From NCBI RefSeq assembly GCF_013364355.1, contig NZ_CP054931.1, forward strand, positions 3,286,001 to 3,350,000: DNA of 64,000 nt. Reading direction: 5' to 3'. A program made the position numbers and the translations under genes. Source of the stretch: Stenotrophomonas sp. NA06056. GTDB lineage: Bacteria; Pseudomonadota; Gammaproteobacteria; Xanthomonadales; Xanthomonadaceae. Below the pieces are notes generated by a model. That model searched no databases. It was not told the origin of the DNA and saw nothing but the letters and a program-made list of their open reading frames with translations. This document shows positions 33,382 to 41,608 of this stretch, one piece after another. How positions within the stretch are numbered: the first letter of the stretch is position 1; every line of letters begins with the position of its first letter.

Positions 33382-35323
33382 GCCTGCCCTGCTGCTGGAC
33401 CGCAACACCCGCACGTGGACGCTGGCCAGCGCTGCACTGGCCCTGTTGCCGCTGCTGTTGCAGCTGCCCACTGCGCTGGCGGCCCTGATCGCCGCGGCAG
33501 CGGTCGTCACCGCCGCACTGTCGCAGCGCGGCATGCTGCCGATGCCGGTGCGTGTACTGCTGGTGGTGGGCATGCTGGCTGCCATCGCCTGGCAGATGGG
33601 GGCGGTGCGCCCGGGCCGGGATACCGGTTGTGCACTGCTGGCGGCGATGCTGGCGATCAAGTCCAGCGAGCTGCGCACCCTGCGCGATGCGCGCAGCCTG
33701 CTCGGCTTTGCCCTGTTCTCACCGTTCGCGGCCTTCCTGCTCGACCAGGGACCGCTGACCACCATGCTGGCGGTACTGGCCGGTACCAGCTCGCTGATTG
33801 CTCTGCAGCGGTTGGCGCAGGGTGAAGGCCGCAGTGCGCCGCCGCCGCTGACCGCGCAACTTCGTGGCGTCGGTCGCCTGCTGCTGATCGGCCTGCCGCT
33901 GGCGCTGGCCTGCTTCTGGTTGTTCCCACGATTGGACACGCCGCTGTGGGGCATTCCCGATCGTGCGGTCGGCACGCCCGGGTTGTCCGACACGATGGAG
34001 CCGGACAAGTGGCTGGATCTGATGGCCGACGACACCCCGGCCCTGCGTGCGCAGTTCTTCGGTGCGATTCCAGAGCCGGCACAGCGCTACTGGCGCGGGC
34101 CGGTACTGACCCAGTTCGACGGGCATGTCTGGCGACGCGACCGCCGTACCGAACGTTTGCCTCCCGCGGTCGTCGAACATGGCACGGAGGGCTGGGACTA
34201 CCAGATCGATTACGAACCCACCGACCGTCGCCAGCTGGTCGCGCTGGATCTGCCCACCGCCGCACCGGACGGCAGCCGGCTTGATGCAGCCCAGAGCCTG
34301 AGCAGCGACCTCCCGTTGTCCGCGTTGAGCCGGTGGCGCTTGCATTCGGCCCCACCGCAGCGCTTTGACGCCACGCTGTCGCCCTATCAGCGCAGCGCAG
34401 CGCTGCAGCTGCCGGAAAACTTCAACCCCCGCACGGCAACCCTCGCCCGGCAGTGGCGGCAGGATGCGGGAAGCGATGACGCTGCCGTGGTCCGTCGCGC
34501 CCTGGCGTGGATCACCGCCGATTTTTCGTACACGCTGGAAACACCAGCCGCCGGGCGCGATCCGGTGGATGATTTCCTGTTCGACTACAAGGCCGGCTAC
34601 TGCCAGCATTTCAGCTCTGCCTTCGTGGTGCTGATGCGCAATGCAGGCATTCCGGCGCGAGTGGTCACCGGGTTTGCCGGCGGCACGCGCAACCGGATCG
34701 GCGACTACTGGGTACTGCGACGGATGGACGCCCACGCCTGGGCCGAAGTGTGGCTGCCGCAACGCGGCTGGGTGCGCGTCGACCCGACAGCGGCAGTAGC
34801 ACCCGAACGCATCCTGGACACGCTCGACGACCGTCTGCTGGCCGATGCCGACACCGGCTTACAGCAGCGCTGGCAGCAGCTGGGCCAGATCGGCGACTGG
34901 ATGCGCAGGGGCTGGAACGAACTGGTGCTGTCATTCGACGCGCGCCGCCAGCAGCAGCTGCTGCAACCGTTCGGGCTGGATGACCTGCGCCCCGCACAGC
35001 TGCTGGCCGGCTTCGTGACGGCGGCGTTGCTGGCGCTGGCGTGGATGGCCTGGCTGCTGGCCCGGGGCGAACGCGAACGCGACCCGCTGCTGCGCGCCTG
35101 GCACCGGCTGGGACAGCGCTATGCCCGGCTGGGGCTGGGCCGCGAGCCGCATGAGACCGCCCTGCACTGGGCGCGCCGGGTTCACGGGCAACGCCCCGAC
35201 CCGGCCCTCATCGCACTCAGCCAGCGTTTCGCTGACGCACGCTACGCTGGCACTTGTACCGAGCTCGCCCCATTATTGCGGGACCTGCGCAGGCATCGCC
35301 CGACTTCCGGAGCCTCCCCATGA
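33374..35323 (+). CDS. TgpA-like transglutaminase-fold membrane protein
   Basis: This encodes 649 residues. Five or more N-terminal membrane segments (about residues 12-180) are followed by a periplasmic domain with a transglutaminase/protease triad: Cys in YKAGYCQHFSSAF, His in RMDAHAWAEVWLP and Asp in WVRVDPTAAV. One further span comes near residue 560, and a cytoplasmic DUF4129-like tail follows. The P. aeruginosa homologue TgpA is essential and periplasmic, but its substrate is not settled. It overlaps DUF58 by 8 bases and the lipoprotein gene by 4. Confidence 0.92.
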   Translation: MTEPALLLDRNTRTWTLASAALALLPLLLQLPTALAALIAAAAVVTAALSQRGMLPMPVRVLLVVGMLAAIAWQMGAVRPGRDTGCALLAAMLAIKSSELRTLRDARSLLGFALFSPFAAFLLDQGPLTTMLAVLAGTSSLIALQRLAQGEGRSAPPPLTAQLRGVGRLLLIGLPLALACFWLFPRLDTPLWGIPDRAVGTPGLSDTMEPDKWLDLMADDTPALRAQFFGAIPEPAQRYWRGPVLTQFDGHVWRRDRRTERLPPAVVEHGTEGWDYQIDYEPTDRRQLVALDLPTAAPDGSRLDAAQSLSSDLPLSALSRWRLHSAPPQRFDATLSPYQRSAALQLPENFNPRTATLARQWRQDAGSDDAAVVRRALAWITADFSYTLETPAAGRDPVDDFLFDYKAGYCQHFSSAFVVLMRNAGIPARVVTGFAGGTRNRIGDYWVLRRMDAHAWAEVWLPQRGWVRVDPTAAVAPERILDTLDDRLLADADTGLQQRWQQLGQIGDWMRRGWNELVLSFDARRQQQLLQPFGLDDLRPAQLLAGFVTAALLALAWMAWLLARGERERDPLLRAWHRLGQRYARLGLGREPHETALHWARRVHGQRPDPALIALSQRFADARYAGTCTELAPLLRDLRRHRPTSGASP

Positions 35324-35847
35324 ATACCAAGTTCCTCCTCACCGCCGTGGCCGCCCTGGCCCTGTCGGCCTGCGCCACGGCCCCCAAGCCGCTGCAGGGA
35401 CAGTTCAGCCTGGTTTCCCCGCGCGACTCGGTTGCCACCCAGCAGGTCGGCACGCCGGTTCGCTGGGGTGGCCGGATCATCGAAACCAAGCCCGGCCAGG
35501 GCGAGACCTGTTTCCAGATCATCTCGCGCCCGCTCAACGGCAGCGGCCGTCCGAACACGACCTCCTCCGATGCCAGTGACGGCCGCTTCATTGCCTGCCG
35601 TGCCGGCTTCTACGATCCGGCGGTGTTCGAAGCCGGCCGCGACGTGACCTTCATCGGCAAGATCGACGGCTACGCCAACACCCGCATCGGTGATTACGAC
35701 TACCGCCTTCCGAAGCTGGCGGCCGACGTGATCTACCTGTGGCCGGAACAGCGCCAGGTCGATGTGGTGCCCTACCCCTATGGGCCGTGGGGCCCGGGCC
35801 CCTATGGTCCGTACTGGGGCGGCTATCGCGGTTGGGGCTGGTGGTAG
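35320..35847 (+). CDS. Slp-family outer-membrane lipoprotein
   Basis: This encodes 175 residues. A signal peptide ends in the lipobox LALSAC (Cys at residue 18). The Slp core has LVSPRDSVATQQVGTPVRWG, FIACRAGFYDPAVFEAGRDV and FIGKIDGYANTRIGDYDYRL. A Gly/Tyr/Trp-rich tail (GPWGPGPYGPYWGGY) closes it. E. coli Slp is induced by starvation and stationary phase. It overlaps the transglutaminase stop (ATGA) and is followed by a strong terminator, so it is the last gene of this operon. Confidence 0.88.
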   Translation: MNTKFLLTAVAALALSACATAPKPLQGQFSLVSPRDSVATQQVGTPVRWGGRIIETKPGQGETCFQIISRPLNGSGRPNTTSSDASDGRFIACRAGFYDPAVFEAGRDVTFIGKIDGYANTRIGDYDYRLPKLAADVIYLWPEQRQVDVVPYPYGPWGPGPYGPYWGGYRGWGWW

Positions 35848-35872
35848 TCCAGGTCCGGTATGCATGATGCAG

Positions 35873-35899
35873 AAGGCCGCCCATGGGGCGGCCTTTTTT
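35873..35899 (+). terminator. Rho-independent terminator after the Slp gene
   Basis: AAGGCCGCCC (35873-35882) pairs with GGGCGGCCTT (35886-35895) around ATG, followed by six T. It is a textbook terminator and ends the moxR-to-slp operon. Confidence 0.92.
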
Positions 35900-35955
35900 C
35901 ATCCACGCAGGGGGCGGGCCTACTCGGGGCGATGCTGCACTGTGCTGCTTTTTTC

Positions 35956-36016
35956 ATCCACGCATGGCGTGGATCTACTGCTGTTGGCGCACTGTAGATC
36001 CACGCCATGCGTGGAT
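35956..36016. repeat. Inverted SMAG pair between slp and the HIT gene
   Basis: ATCCACGCATGGCGTGGATC at 35956 and its reverse form beginning GTAGATCCACGC at 35994 face each other, 15 bases apart. A degenerate third copy (ATCCACGCAGGGGGCGG) begins near 35901. Confidence 0.85.
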
Positions 36017-36023
36017 GGCTCCA

Positions 36024-36383
36024 TCAACGCCCCGGCGTACCGAAGTGGCCCAGCGGCGCGCCCGCCAGCAGGTGCATGTGGATATGGAACACGGTCTGCC
36101 CGGCGTCTTCGCGGCAGTTCATCACGATGCGGTAGCCGTCCTGTGCGAAGCCTTCCCGACGCGCGTACTCGGCGGCGGCCAGGGCCAGCTTGCCGATCAG
36201 ATGCGCCTGCGAGGGCTGCAGGTCGTCCAGGGTCGGGATGATCTCGTTCTTGGGAATGAACAGCACGTGCACCGGTGCCTGCGGCGCGATGTCCTTGAAG
36301 GCCAGGACGTCTTCGTCTTCATAGACGATGGTGGCCGGGATCTCGCGACGGATGATCTTGCTGAAGAGGGTTTCGCTGCTCAT
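36024..36383 (-). CDS. HIT-family nucleotide hydrolase (HinT-like)
   Basis: This encodes 119 residues. The histidine triad is FHIHMHLLAG near the C-terminus, preceded by NCREDAGQTV. N-terminal LFSKIIRREIPATIVYEDED is typical of HinT proteins, which split AMP-lysine and other nucleoside phosphoramidates. It stands alone on the minus strand between repeats, downstream of recR. Confidence 0.93.
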   Translation of the reverse strand: MSSETLFSKIIRREIPATIVYEDEDVLAFKDIAPQAPVHVLFIPKNEIIPTLDDLQPSQAHLIGKLALAAAEYARREGFAQDGYRIVMNCREDAGQTVFHIHMHLLAGAPLGHFGTPGR

Positions 36384-36447
36384 GATCGGCCTCGGCGGGT
36401 GTTTTCCGCATTGTAGGCCGGTAACGCCGGAACATGCCCGGCTCGGC

Positions 36448-37047
36448 TCAATCGCGCACTTCGCTGCGGGAACCGAACGCGTGCGACAGCGTCCCGCGAT
36501 CGACGTACTCCAGCTCACCACCGAGGGGCAGCCCTTGGGCCAGTCGACTCGGCCGCACCTGGCGGGCACGGGCCAGCTGCGCGAGGTAGTGCGCGGTGGC
36601 TTCGCCTTCGACGGTGGCGCTGGTTGCAATGATCAGCTCCTGCACTTCCGCTTCCGCCAAGCGCTGTTCCAACTGCTCCAGACCCAGCTCGCGGGGGCCG
36701 ATGCCATCCAGCGGCGACAGGCGCCCCTGCAGCACGAAGTAGACGCCGCGATAGCCGGTGGCGTTCTCGATCGCCAGGCGATCAGCCGGCGACTCCACCA
36801 CGCACAGCTGGCTGCGCTCGCGGCTGCCATTGGCGCAGGTCGGGCACAGCTCGGTTTCGCTGAAGTCGCGGCATTGCGCACAGTGACCGATGCGTTCGAC
36901 CGCCTGCGCCAGCGTCTCGGAAAGACGTTTGCCACCTTCGCGCTCACGTTCGAGCAGGTGGTAAGCCATGCGTTGCGCGGTCTTCTGGCCGACGCCAGGC
37001 AACACCCGCAGTGCATCGATCAGTTGTTCAAGCAGGGGTGCGGACAC
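36448..37047 (-). CDS. recR: Recombination mediator RecR
   Basis: This encodes 199 residues: a helix-hairpin-helix ([20 protein letters not shown]), a zinc finger ([16 protein letters not shown], at about residues 57-72) and a Toprim domain ([19 protein letters not shown]). With RecF/RecO it loads RecA on gapped DNA. It is read with ybaB and dnaX upstream, the conserved dnaX-ybaB-recR order. Confidence 0.97.
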   Translation of the reverse strand: MSAPLLEQLIDALRVLPGVGQKTAQRMAYHLLEREREGGKRLSETLAQAVERIGHCAQCRDFSETELCPTCANGSRERSQLCVVESPADRLAIENATGYRGVYFVLQGRLSPLDGIGPRELGLEQLEQRLAEAEVQELIIATSATVEGEATAHYLAQLARARQVRPSRLAQGLPLGGELEYVDRGTLSHAFGSRSEVRD

Positions 37048-37129
37048 GGCGGCGTGCTTTCATGGCGTCGAGCAAGCTCGACGGCTACAGGTTCTGTGGC
37101 ACCGGCTTGCGCAGGTGCCACTCTGAAAA

Positions 37130-37450
37130 TCAGAACGGCATCTTCATGCCCGGCGGCAGCTGCATGCCGGCGGTGGCCGAACCCATCTTCGACTTCGACT
37201 CGGCGTCGATCTTGTTGGACGCATCGTTGAAGGCGGCGGCGATCAGGTCTTCCAGCATTTCCGGATCGCTGGTCAGCGACGGATCGATACGTACCTTGCG
37301 GCACTCCTTGGCACCGGTCAGGGTAACGCTGACCATGCCGCCACCGGCGCTGCCGGTCACTTCGATCTTGGCGATTTCTTCCTGGGCCTTCTGCAGGTTT
37401 TCCTGCATCTTCTGGGCCTGCTGCATCAGTTGGGCGATATTGCCGCGCAT
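37130..37450 (-). CDS. ybaB: YbaB/EbfC nucleoid-associated protein
   Basis: This encodes 106 residues. A helical start ([20 protein letters not shown]), strands in the middle ([17 protein letters not shown]) and a Met/Pro tail are typical. It binds DNA as a dimer. It lies between dnaX (6 bases upstream) and recR (82 bases downstream), as in most proteobacteria. Confidence 0.95.
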   Translation of the reverse strand: MRGNIAQLMQQAQKMQENLQKAQEEIAKIEVTGSAGGGMVSVTLTGAKECRKVRIDPSLTSDPEMLEDLIAAAFNDASNKIDAESKSKMGSATAGMQLPPGMKMPF

Positions 37451-37456
37451 GTCGTC

Positions 37457-39493
37457 TTACTCGTCAAAAGAACGGATGGAATCGGAAACAACCCGGGCGC
37501 CGTGCTGCTGGATCAGCAGCTGGACTTCCGGATCGTCCATGAAAATGGCCTCGGCAGCCTGCTGCCGCTCGCCACGCTGGCGGTCGGCACGCTGGTGCAG
37601 GGTCTCGGCCGGAGCCTGCTCGGCCTCTGCGGTCTCGACCACGATCTTCAGCGCCTGGCCGAGGGACTTTTCCAGCACCTCGCCCAGCGCTGCCAGCGCG
37701 CGTTCGGAGCGCAGGTACTCAAATCCGGGCGAAAGGCCCAGTTTCAAGACCCCATGCTGGCAACTGATGAACGCGGCATTGGCCGCAAGCTGACGCGATG
37801 GGCCGCTCAGGCCACTGTTGGCGACCAGGTCAAGCCAGTCTTCGGCGCAGGCCAGGTCACTGACGTTTTCCGCCGGTGAGGCCTTCCCCGATTCTGATCC
37901 CGAAACCGGCGCCGGGGCGATGTCGATGCCCTCGGCACGGAACGGGCGCTCCGGCACGGCAGGCGCGGCTTCAACAGGTGTTGCCACCGGGGCCGGCGGC
38001 TCGTGCCAAGGCGCGACCATGGCGGCGTCGGGGCCGGCCATCCCGGCCGCCAGTCCCGCGTCACGGGCCTCGGCTTCGTCTGTGGCCCACGGCGGCAGAT
38101 CGTCGCTTGCCACGACCTCAGCGACCGGCGCCTCCGCCTCGGCCTTTACCGGCGGTGGCGATACGGGTTCTTCAACTGGCACCGGCTCGGGCTCCGGTGT
38201 CGGGTCCGATTCGGGCTGCGGCGCCGGCTCGGGCTCGGGTTCGCGCGGCGCGGCCTGCACCGGCGCTGCCACCTGAGCCACGGCCGGGCTCGCTGACGCA
38301 GCCGCCGCCGGAGTCGCTTCGTGGGGATCTGTGCCGGCACCGCCGCCGGCAGCGTTGCCGCCCGTCGCTCCCCCCACCGCACCGTCGACCGACTTCGGTA
38401 CCGGCGGTACCGCCGCTGCCGGACGGAACGCCAGCATGCGCAGCACGGCCATTTCAAAGCCGGCGCGCGGGCTGGGCGCCAACGGCAGATCACGCCGACC
38501 GTTCAGGGCCATCTGATACCAGAGCTGGACCACTTCCGGGCGCAGGCGCTCGGCGAATACGCTGGCATCCAGTCCTTCGGCGGCGGCGGACGCGCCCGGC
38601 ACCAGCTGCTGCACCTGGATCCGGTGCAGGCCTTCGGCCAGCGCCTCGAGCACGCCGCTCCAGTCCGGCGAGAACTCGGCCAGTGCGGCAACGACCTGCA
38701 GCAGGCGCGGGCCATCGCCCTCGGCCAGGGCATCGAGCATGGCCGCCACCTGGGTACGGTCGACCGTGCCCAGCATGGTGCGCACCACGTCCTCGCGCAG
38801 CGCACCGCCGGCATAGGCGATGGCCTGGTCGAGCAGCGACAGGCCGTCACGCAGGCTGCCGTCAGCGGCCTTGGCCAGCTGCACGATGGCAGTCGGGTCC
38901 GACTCGATCTGCTCGGCAGCGAGGATGCGGGTCATCTGCCCCTGGATCTGATCTTCGTCCAGGCGCTTGAGATTGAACTGCAGGCAGCGGCTGAGCACGG
39001 TGACCGGCAGCTTCTGCGGGTCGGTGGTGGCCAGCAGGAACTTCACATGTTCCGGCGGCTCTTCCAGCGTCTTCAGCAGCGCATTGAACGCAGCCTTGGA
39101 CAGCATGTGCACTTCGTCGATCAGGTACACCTTGTACTTGCCGCGCGAGGGCATGTACTGCGCGTTCTCGATCACCTCGCGTACATCGTCCACGCCGGTA
39201 TTGGACGCGGCATCGATTTCCAGCAGGTCGATGTAGCGACCGGCGTCGATGTCCAGGCAGGCCGCACACTGGCCGCAGGGATCGGCACTGGTGCCCTGCT
39301 CGCAGTTCAGCGACTTGGCGAAGATGCGCGCGATCGTGGTCTTGCCCACGCCGCGGGTGCCGGTAAACAGGAACGCATGGTGGACCCGGCCACTGTCCAG
39401 CGCATTGCTGAGCGCACGGACCACGTGTTCCTGGCCCACCAGCTCGGCAAAACGCTTCGGACGCCACTTGCGGGCAAGGACGAGATAGGACAT
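37457..39493 (-). CDS. dnaX: DNA polymerase III tau subunit
   Basis: This encodes 678 residues from MSYLVLARKWRPKRF. The P-loop GTRGVGKTT is at residues 45-53, a zinc site lies in CEQGTSADPCGQCAAC, and EEPPEHVKFLLATTDPQKLP is the sensor region. The long linker at about residues 370-520 is Pro/Glu/Ala-rich, and a C-terminal polymerase-binding part follows. E. coli makes a shorter gamma form by frameshift at A AAA AAG; no such slip site is visible here, so only tau is predicted. Confidence 0.96.
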   Translation of the reverse strand: MSYLVLARKWRPKRFAELVGQEHVVRALSNALDSGRVHHAFLFTGTRGVGKTTIARIFAKSLNCEQGTSADPCGQCAACLDIDAGRYIDLLEIDAASNTGVDDVREVIENAQYMPSRGKYKVYLIDEVHMLSKAAFNALLKTLEEPPEHVKFLLATTDPQKLPVTVLSRCLQFNLKRLDEDQIQGQMTRILAAEQIESDPTAIVQLAKAADGSLRDGLSLLDQAIAYAGGALREDVVRTMLGTVDRTQVAAMLDALAEGDGPRLLQVVAALAEFSPDWSGVLEALAEGLHRIQVQQLVPGASAAAEGLDASVFAERLRPEVVQLWYQMALNGRRDLPLAPSPRAGFEMAVLRMLAFRPAAAVPPVPKSVDGAVGGATGGNAAGGGAGTDPHEATPAAAASASPAVAQVAAPVQAAPREPEPEPAPQPESDPTPEPEPVPVEEPVSPPPVKAEAEAPVAEVVASDDLPPWATDEAEARDAGLAAGMAGPDAAMVAPWHEPPAPVATPVEAAPAVPERPFRAEGIDIAPAPVSGSESGKASPAENVSDLACAEDWLDLVANSGLSGPSRQLAANAAFISCQHGVLKLGLSPGFEYLRSERALAALGEVLEKSLGQALKIVVETAEAEQAPAETLHQRADRQRGERQQAAEAIFMDDPEVQLLIQQHGARVVSDSIRSFDE

Positions 39494-39565
39494 CAGGCCA
39501 CCGTCTTCCATCGGATGTTCCATTGTGCCACGCCTGTCCAGCCCTCTCGCCCTGCAAACCAGTGC

Positions 39566-39594
39566 TTGTGTCCTGTCGCGGCGCCCGCTAGAAT
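39566..39594 (+). promoter_or_regulatory. Promoter of tRNA-Ser(GGA)
   Basis: TTGTGT (39566-39571) and TAGAAT (39589-39594) are spaced 17, ending 39 bases before the tRNA. The two elements are reasonable sigma70 matches, and it is divergent from dnaX. Confidence 0.65.
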
Positions 39595-39633
39595 TTGCGC
39601 CCCTGCTGAGGCGTTTGCCGATGGCAGGGATCC

Positions 39634-39726
39634 GGAGAGGTGTCCGAGTGGTTGAAGGAGCACGCCTGGAAAGTGTGTAAGCGTCTAAACCGCGCTTCGG
39701 GGGTTCGAATCCCCCTCTCTCCGCCA
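39634..39726 (+). tRNA. tRNA-Ser (anticodon GGA)
   Basis: It starts GGAGAGGTGTCCGAGTGG, has an anticodon loop CTGGAAA (anticodon GGA), a long variable arm (GTGTAAGCGTCTAAACCGCGC region), a T-arm GGGGGTTCGAATCCCCC and ends CTCTCCGCCA. It is a class II tRNA of 93 nt. The last 19 bases are repeated 190 bases downstream. Confidence 0.96.
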
Positions 39727-39737
39727 GATAAATGAAG

Positions 39738-39762
39738 AAGCCGCCCAGTGGGCGGCTTTTTT
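39738..39762 (+). terminator. Terminator after tRNA-Ser(GGA)
   Basis: AAGCCGCCC (39738-39746) pairs with GGGCGGCTT (39750-39758), followed by a T-run. Outside this stem, CTCTCCGCCAG (39717-39727, tRNA end) is mirrored by CTGGCGGAGAG (39769-39779), so the palindrome extends into the tRNA gene. Confidence 0.85.
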
Positions 39763-39811
39763 ATTTGGCTGGCGGAGAGCATCGGGCGAGAGAAGCCCCG
39801 CCGGGGTTCGA

Positions 39812-39895
39812 CGGTTCTGCAGGAGCAGAACCGGACCGCCGCAGGCGGGTCCCGGTGCGCAGCGCGCATCGGGATCGGGTGCAGGGATGCACCCG
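39812..39895 (+). other. Cluster of hairpins, two with GGA tetraloops (possible small RNA or repeat)
   Basis: Consecutive stems are CGGTTCTGC / GCAGAACCG with loop AGGA (39812-39833), GACCGCC / GGCGGGTC (39834-39851), CCCGGTGCGC / GCGCATCGGG (about 39851-39873) and CGGGTGCA / TGCACCCG with loop GGGA (39876-39895). GGA in a hairpin loop is the binding motif of CsrA/RsmA. No promoter is clear, and a terminator lies just upstream, so expression is uncertain; it may only be an intergenic repeat. Confidence 0.4.
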
Positions 39896-39911
39896 ACAAT
39901 CCCCCTCTCTC

Positions 39912-39967
39912 CGCCAGATAACTGAAAAAGGCTGCCCGAAAGGGCGGCCTTTTTCAGTTATCTGGCG
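39912..39967 (+). terminator. Long palindrome/terminator with 26-base arms
   Basis: The left arm 39912-39937 and right arm 39942-39967 pair over 26 bases with one G-T pair around a GAAA tetraloop, with a T5 run inside the right arm (CCTTTTTCAG). The left arm begins in the duplicated tRNA end (CGCCAGATAACTG). Confidence 0.8.
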
Positions 39968-40037
39968 CGGGACGCGACGCGCGTTCCGCACGTCGCCCCA
40001 AACGTTGCTGCGCAACCTTTGGGCCCCTCCCTTTGCC
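39961..40037 (+). repeat. Module shared with the other tRNA-Ser locus (copy A)
   Basis: CGTCGCCCCAAACGTTGC (39991-40008), a hairpin partner and GGGCCCCTCCCTTTGCC (40021-40037) recur in the same order and spacing downstream of tRNA-Ser(CGA) at 55614-55690 on the minus strand. It sits between the tRNA-associated palindrome and a SMAG repeat at both loci. Confidence 0.7.
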
Positions 40038-40101
40038 TGCCTCTCCCCGCCCCTGTCGGGGCAGCCCCTCAACAGAGGGGCTTGTTCCTCCAGTTGCATC
40101 A

Positions 40102-40124
40102 GTAGATCCACGCCATGCGTGGAT
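40102..40124. repeat. SMAG palindrome
   Basis: A 23-bp GTAG element, GTAGATCCACGCCATGCGTG then GAT. The rest of the 460 bases from the tRNA to the next gene holds only repeats and hairpins and no supportable gene. Confidence 0.85.
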
Positions 40125-40189
40125 GCCTCGGCCCGGTGAGTCGTCTACCCACCCATGCGCCGCCACCCGCTGCCCCGTCCCCAGCGCCC

Positions 40190-40984
40190 TCACCTTTCGC
40201 TGAACAGCTGATTCAGGGCCGCATGGCCCGGCGCGCCCTCCGGCATCGCCATCGCGCCACCCAGAAAATCCGTGGTCGCCGCAGCCATCGCCGTCCACGC
40301 GTGCATGAACAACGCGGGCCCTGCGCTCAACCGCCTCACGCCGGCCTGCGACAGCGCAGCAAACGACGCCATCCCCGGCAGCCACATCAGATTGAGAGGC
40401 AGCGATACGGCACTGGCAACGGCCGCAACCTCGTCCAGCGCGCGCAGCCCCGGCACGAAGCCGCCGTCGGCACCGGCACGCGCGTAGGCCTGCAGGCGAT
40501 CGATGCTCATCCTGACCGCCTCATCCCCTTCGACCAGGCTGCGCAGATACACATCGGTGCGCGCATTGATGAACAGCGATCGTCCACCCAGCGCCGAGCG
40601 GATGGCGGTGATCTTGTCCACCAGGGCCGCAGGACTGCCAGCGCCGTCCTCGATGTTGATCCCGACCACACCGGCCTCCACCAGGCGCTGCACCCGCGCC
40701 GCGACCTCATCCGGGGCATCGCTGTAGCCATCCTCGATATCGACCGTGACCGGCAGCGAGGTCACACCAACAATTTCGGAAACCCGCTGCAGCAACGCGA
40801 TATCGGGCAGCGCACCGCCATCGGCATGACCGCAGGACCACGCCATGGCAGCACTGGATGTTCCCACCGCGAGAGCCCCCTGCTGCTGGACCAGCCGGGC
40901 GCCACCGGCATCCCATACGTTGGGCAGCACGTAAAGATCGGCACCTTGGTGGAGTTGTACAAAACGGGCATGAGCGTTTGACAT
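40190..40984 (-). CDS. Isocitrate lyase/PEP mutase family protein
   Basis: This encodes 264 residues from ATG 40984, with AGGAGG upstream. The TIM-barrel family signs are LYVLPNVWDAGGARLVQQQG, LPVTVDIEDGYSD (metal-binding Asp/Glu), GVVGINIEDGAG and LFINARTDVYLR. The catalytic KKCGH loop of isocitrate lyase is not present (WSCGHADGG stands near that place), so it is more likely a C-C or P-C bond enzyme of the broad family with unknown substrate. It is monocistronic and divergent from the GNAT gene. Confidence 0.82.
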   Translation of the reverse strand: MSNAHARFVQLHQGADLYVLPNVWDAGGARLVQQQGALAVGTSSAAMAWSCGHADGGALPDIALLQRVSEIVGVTSLPVTVDIEDGYSDAPDEVAARVQRLVEAGVVGINIEDGAGSPAALVDKITAIRSALGGRSLFINARTDVYLRSLVEGDEAVRMSIDRLQAYARAGADGGFVPGLRALDEVAAVASAVSLPLNLMWLPGMASFAALSQAGVRRLSAGPALFMHAWTAMAAATTDFLGGAMAMPEGAPGHAALNQLFSER

Positions 40985-41107
40985 GGAACCTCCTGATGAC
41001 CGGAACCGGCAGTCTGCGCCCGAACCGGATTCCGGGCTCGCCATGTTCGGACATCAATGGTGCGGACCATGCGCACAATGTGCCCGCCACCACCATGACG
41101 TGCATGC

Positions 41108-41551
41108 ATGACACCCCGCCCCTACCGCTGCACCGACATCGCCGCTTGCCTGTCGATCTTTGACAGCAACGTGCCCACCTACTTCGCCCCCGAAGAGCGC
41201 GGCGATTTCGAGCGTTTCCTGCGCGAGCAGGCCAAGGAGTGCGCCTTCCAGGTAATCGAGCACGAAGGCAGTGTTGTAGCGTGCGGCGGCCTATCGCGCC
41301 GTGACGACGGATGTGCCGGTTTCTGCTGGGGGATGGTCGAGCGCGCGCTGCACCAGCACGGCATCGGCCGCGAACTGGCGCTGGCACGCCTGCACCAGGC
41401 TGCCGCTGATCCATCGATAGAACGCATCACGCTCAGCACCAGCCAACACACCCAAGGGTTCTACGCCCGCCTGGGTTTCCAGGTGACACGGGTGATAGCC
41501 GATGGCCACGGCGCGGGGATCGACGCCGTGGAGATGGAGCGGAGGGTGTAA
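41108..41551 (+). CDS. GNAT-family N-acetyltransferase
   Basis: This encodes 147 residues. The acetyl-CoA loop region is ERALHQHGIGRELALARLHQ (Q/R-x-x-G-x-G/A pattern), with LSTSQHTQGFYARLGFQVTR near the end, typical of GNAT enzymes. The acceptor is unknown. The stop codon is inside a hairpin GCGGAGGGT / ACCCTCCGC (41539-41559) shared with the convergent autotransporter gene. Confidence 0.88.
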   Translation: MTPRPYRCTDIAACLSIFDSNVPTYFAPEERGDFERFLREQAKECAFQVIEHEGSVVACGGLSRRDDGCAGFCWGMVERALHQHGIGRELALARLHQAAADPSIERITLSTSQHTQGFYARLGFQVTRVIADGHGAGIDAVEMERRV

Positions 41552-41589
41552 CCCTCCGCCCTGCCCCGGATCCACGCGAGGCGTGGATT
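41539..41589. terminator. Hairpin and degenerate SMAG between convergent genes
   Basis: GCGGAGGGT (41539-41547) / ACCCTCCGC (41551-41559) form a 9-bp stem with loop GTA. A degenerate palindrome GATCCACGC / GCGTGGATT (41569-41589) follows. There is no long T-run; together they could end transcription from both sides. Confidence 0.5.
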
Positions 41590-41608
41590 CATTGCGGCCC
41601 TACTCCCC

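Larger units (their letters stand above)
39708..39921. repeat. 24-bp direct repeat of the tRNA-Ser 3' end (possible att scar)
   Basis: The same 24 bases (beginning AATCCCCCTCTCTCCGCCAG) lie at 39708-39731, inside the tRNA gene, and at 39898-39921. The 166 bases between them hold a terminator and a run of hairpins but no gene. A tRNA 3' end duplicated as a direct repeat is the usual mark of site-specific integration; here any cargo would have been lost or was very small. Confidence 0.7.

Noticed and set aside
37457..39493. Programmed frameshift in dnaX giving the gamma subunit
   Set aside because: No A AAA AAG-like slip site with a following stem was seen in the coding strand.
39898..39921. 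Second tRNA-Ser gene
   Set aside because: Only the last 19 bases of the tRNA are repeated; the D-arm, anticodon arm and 5' acceptor strand are missing.
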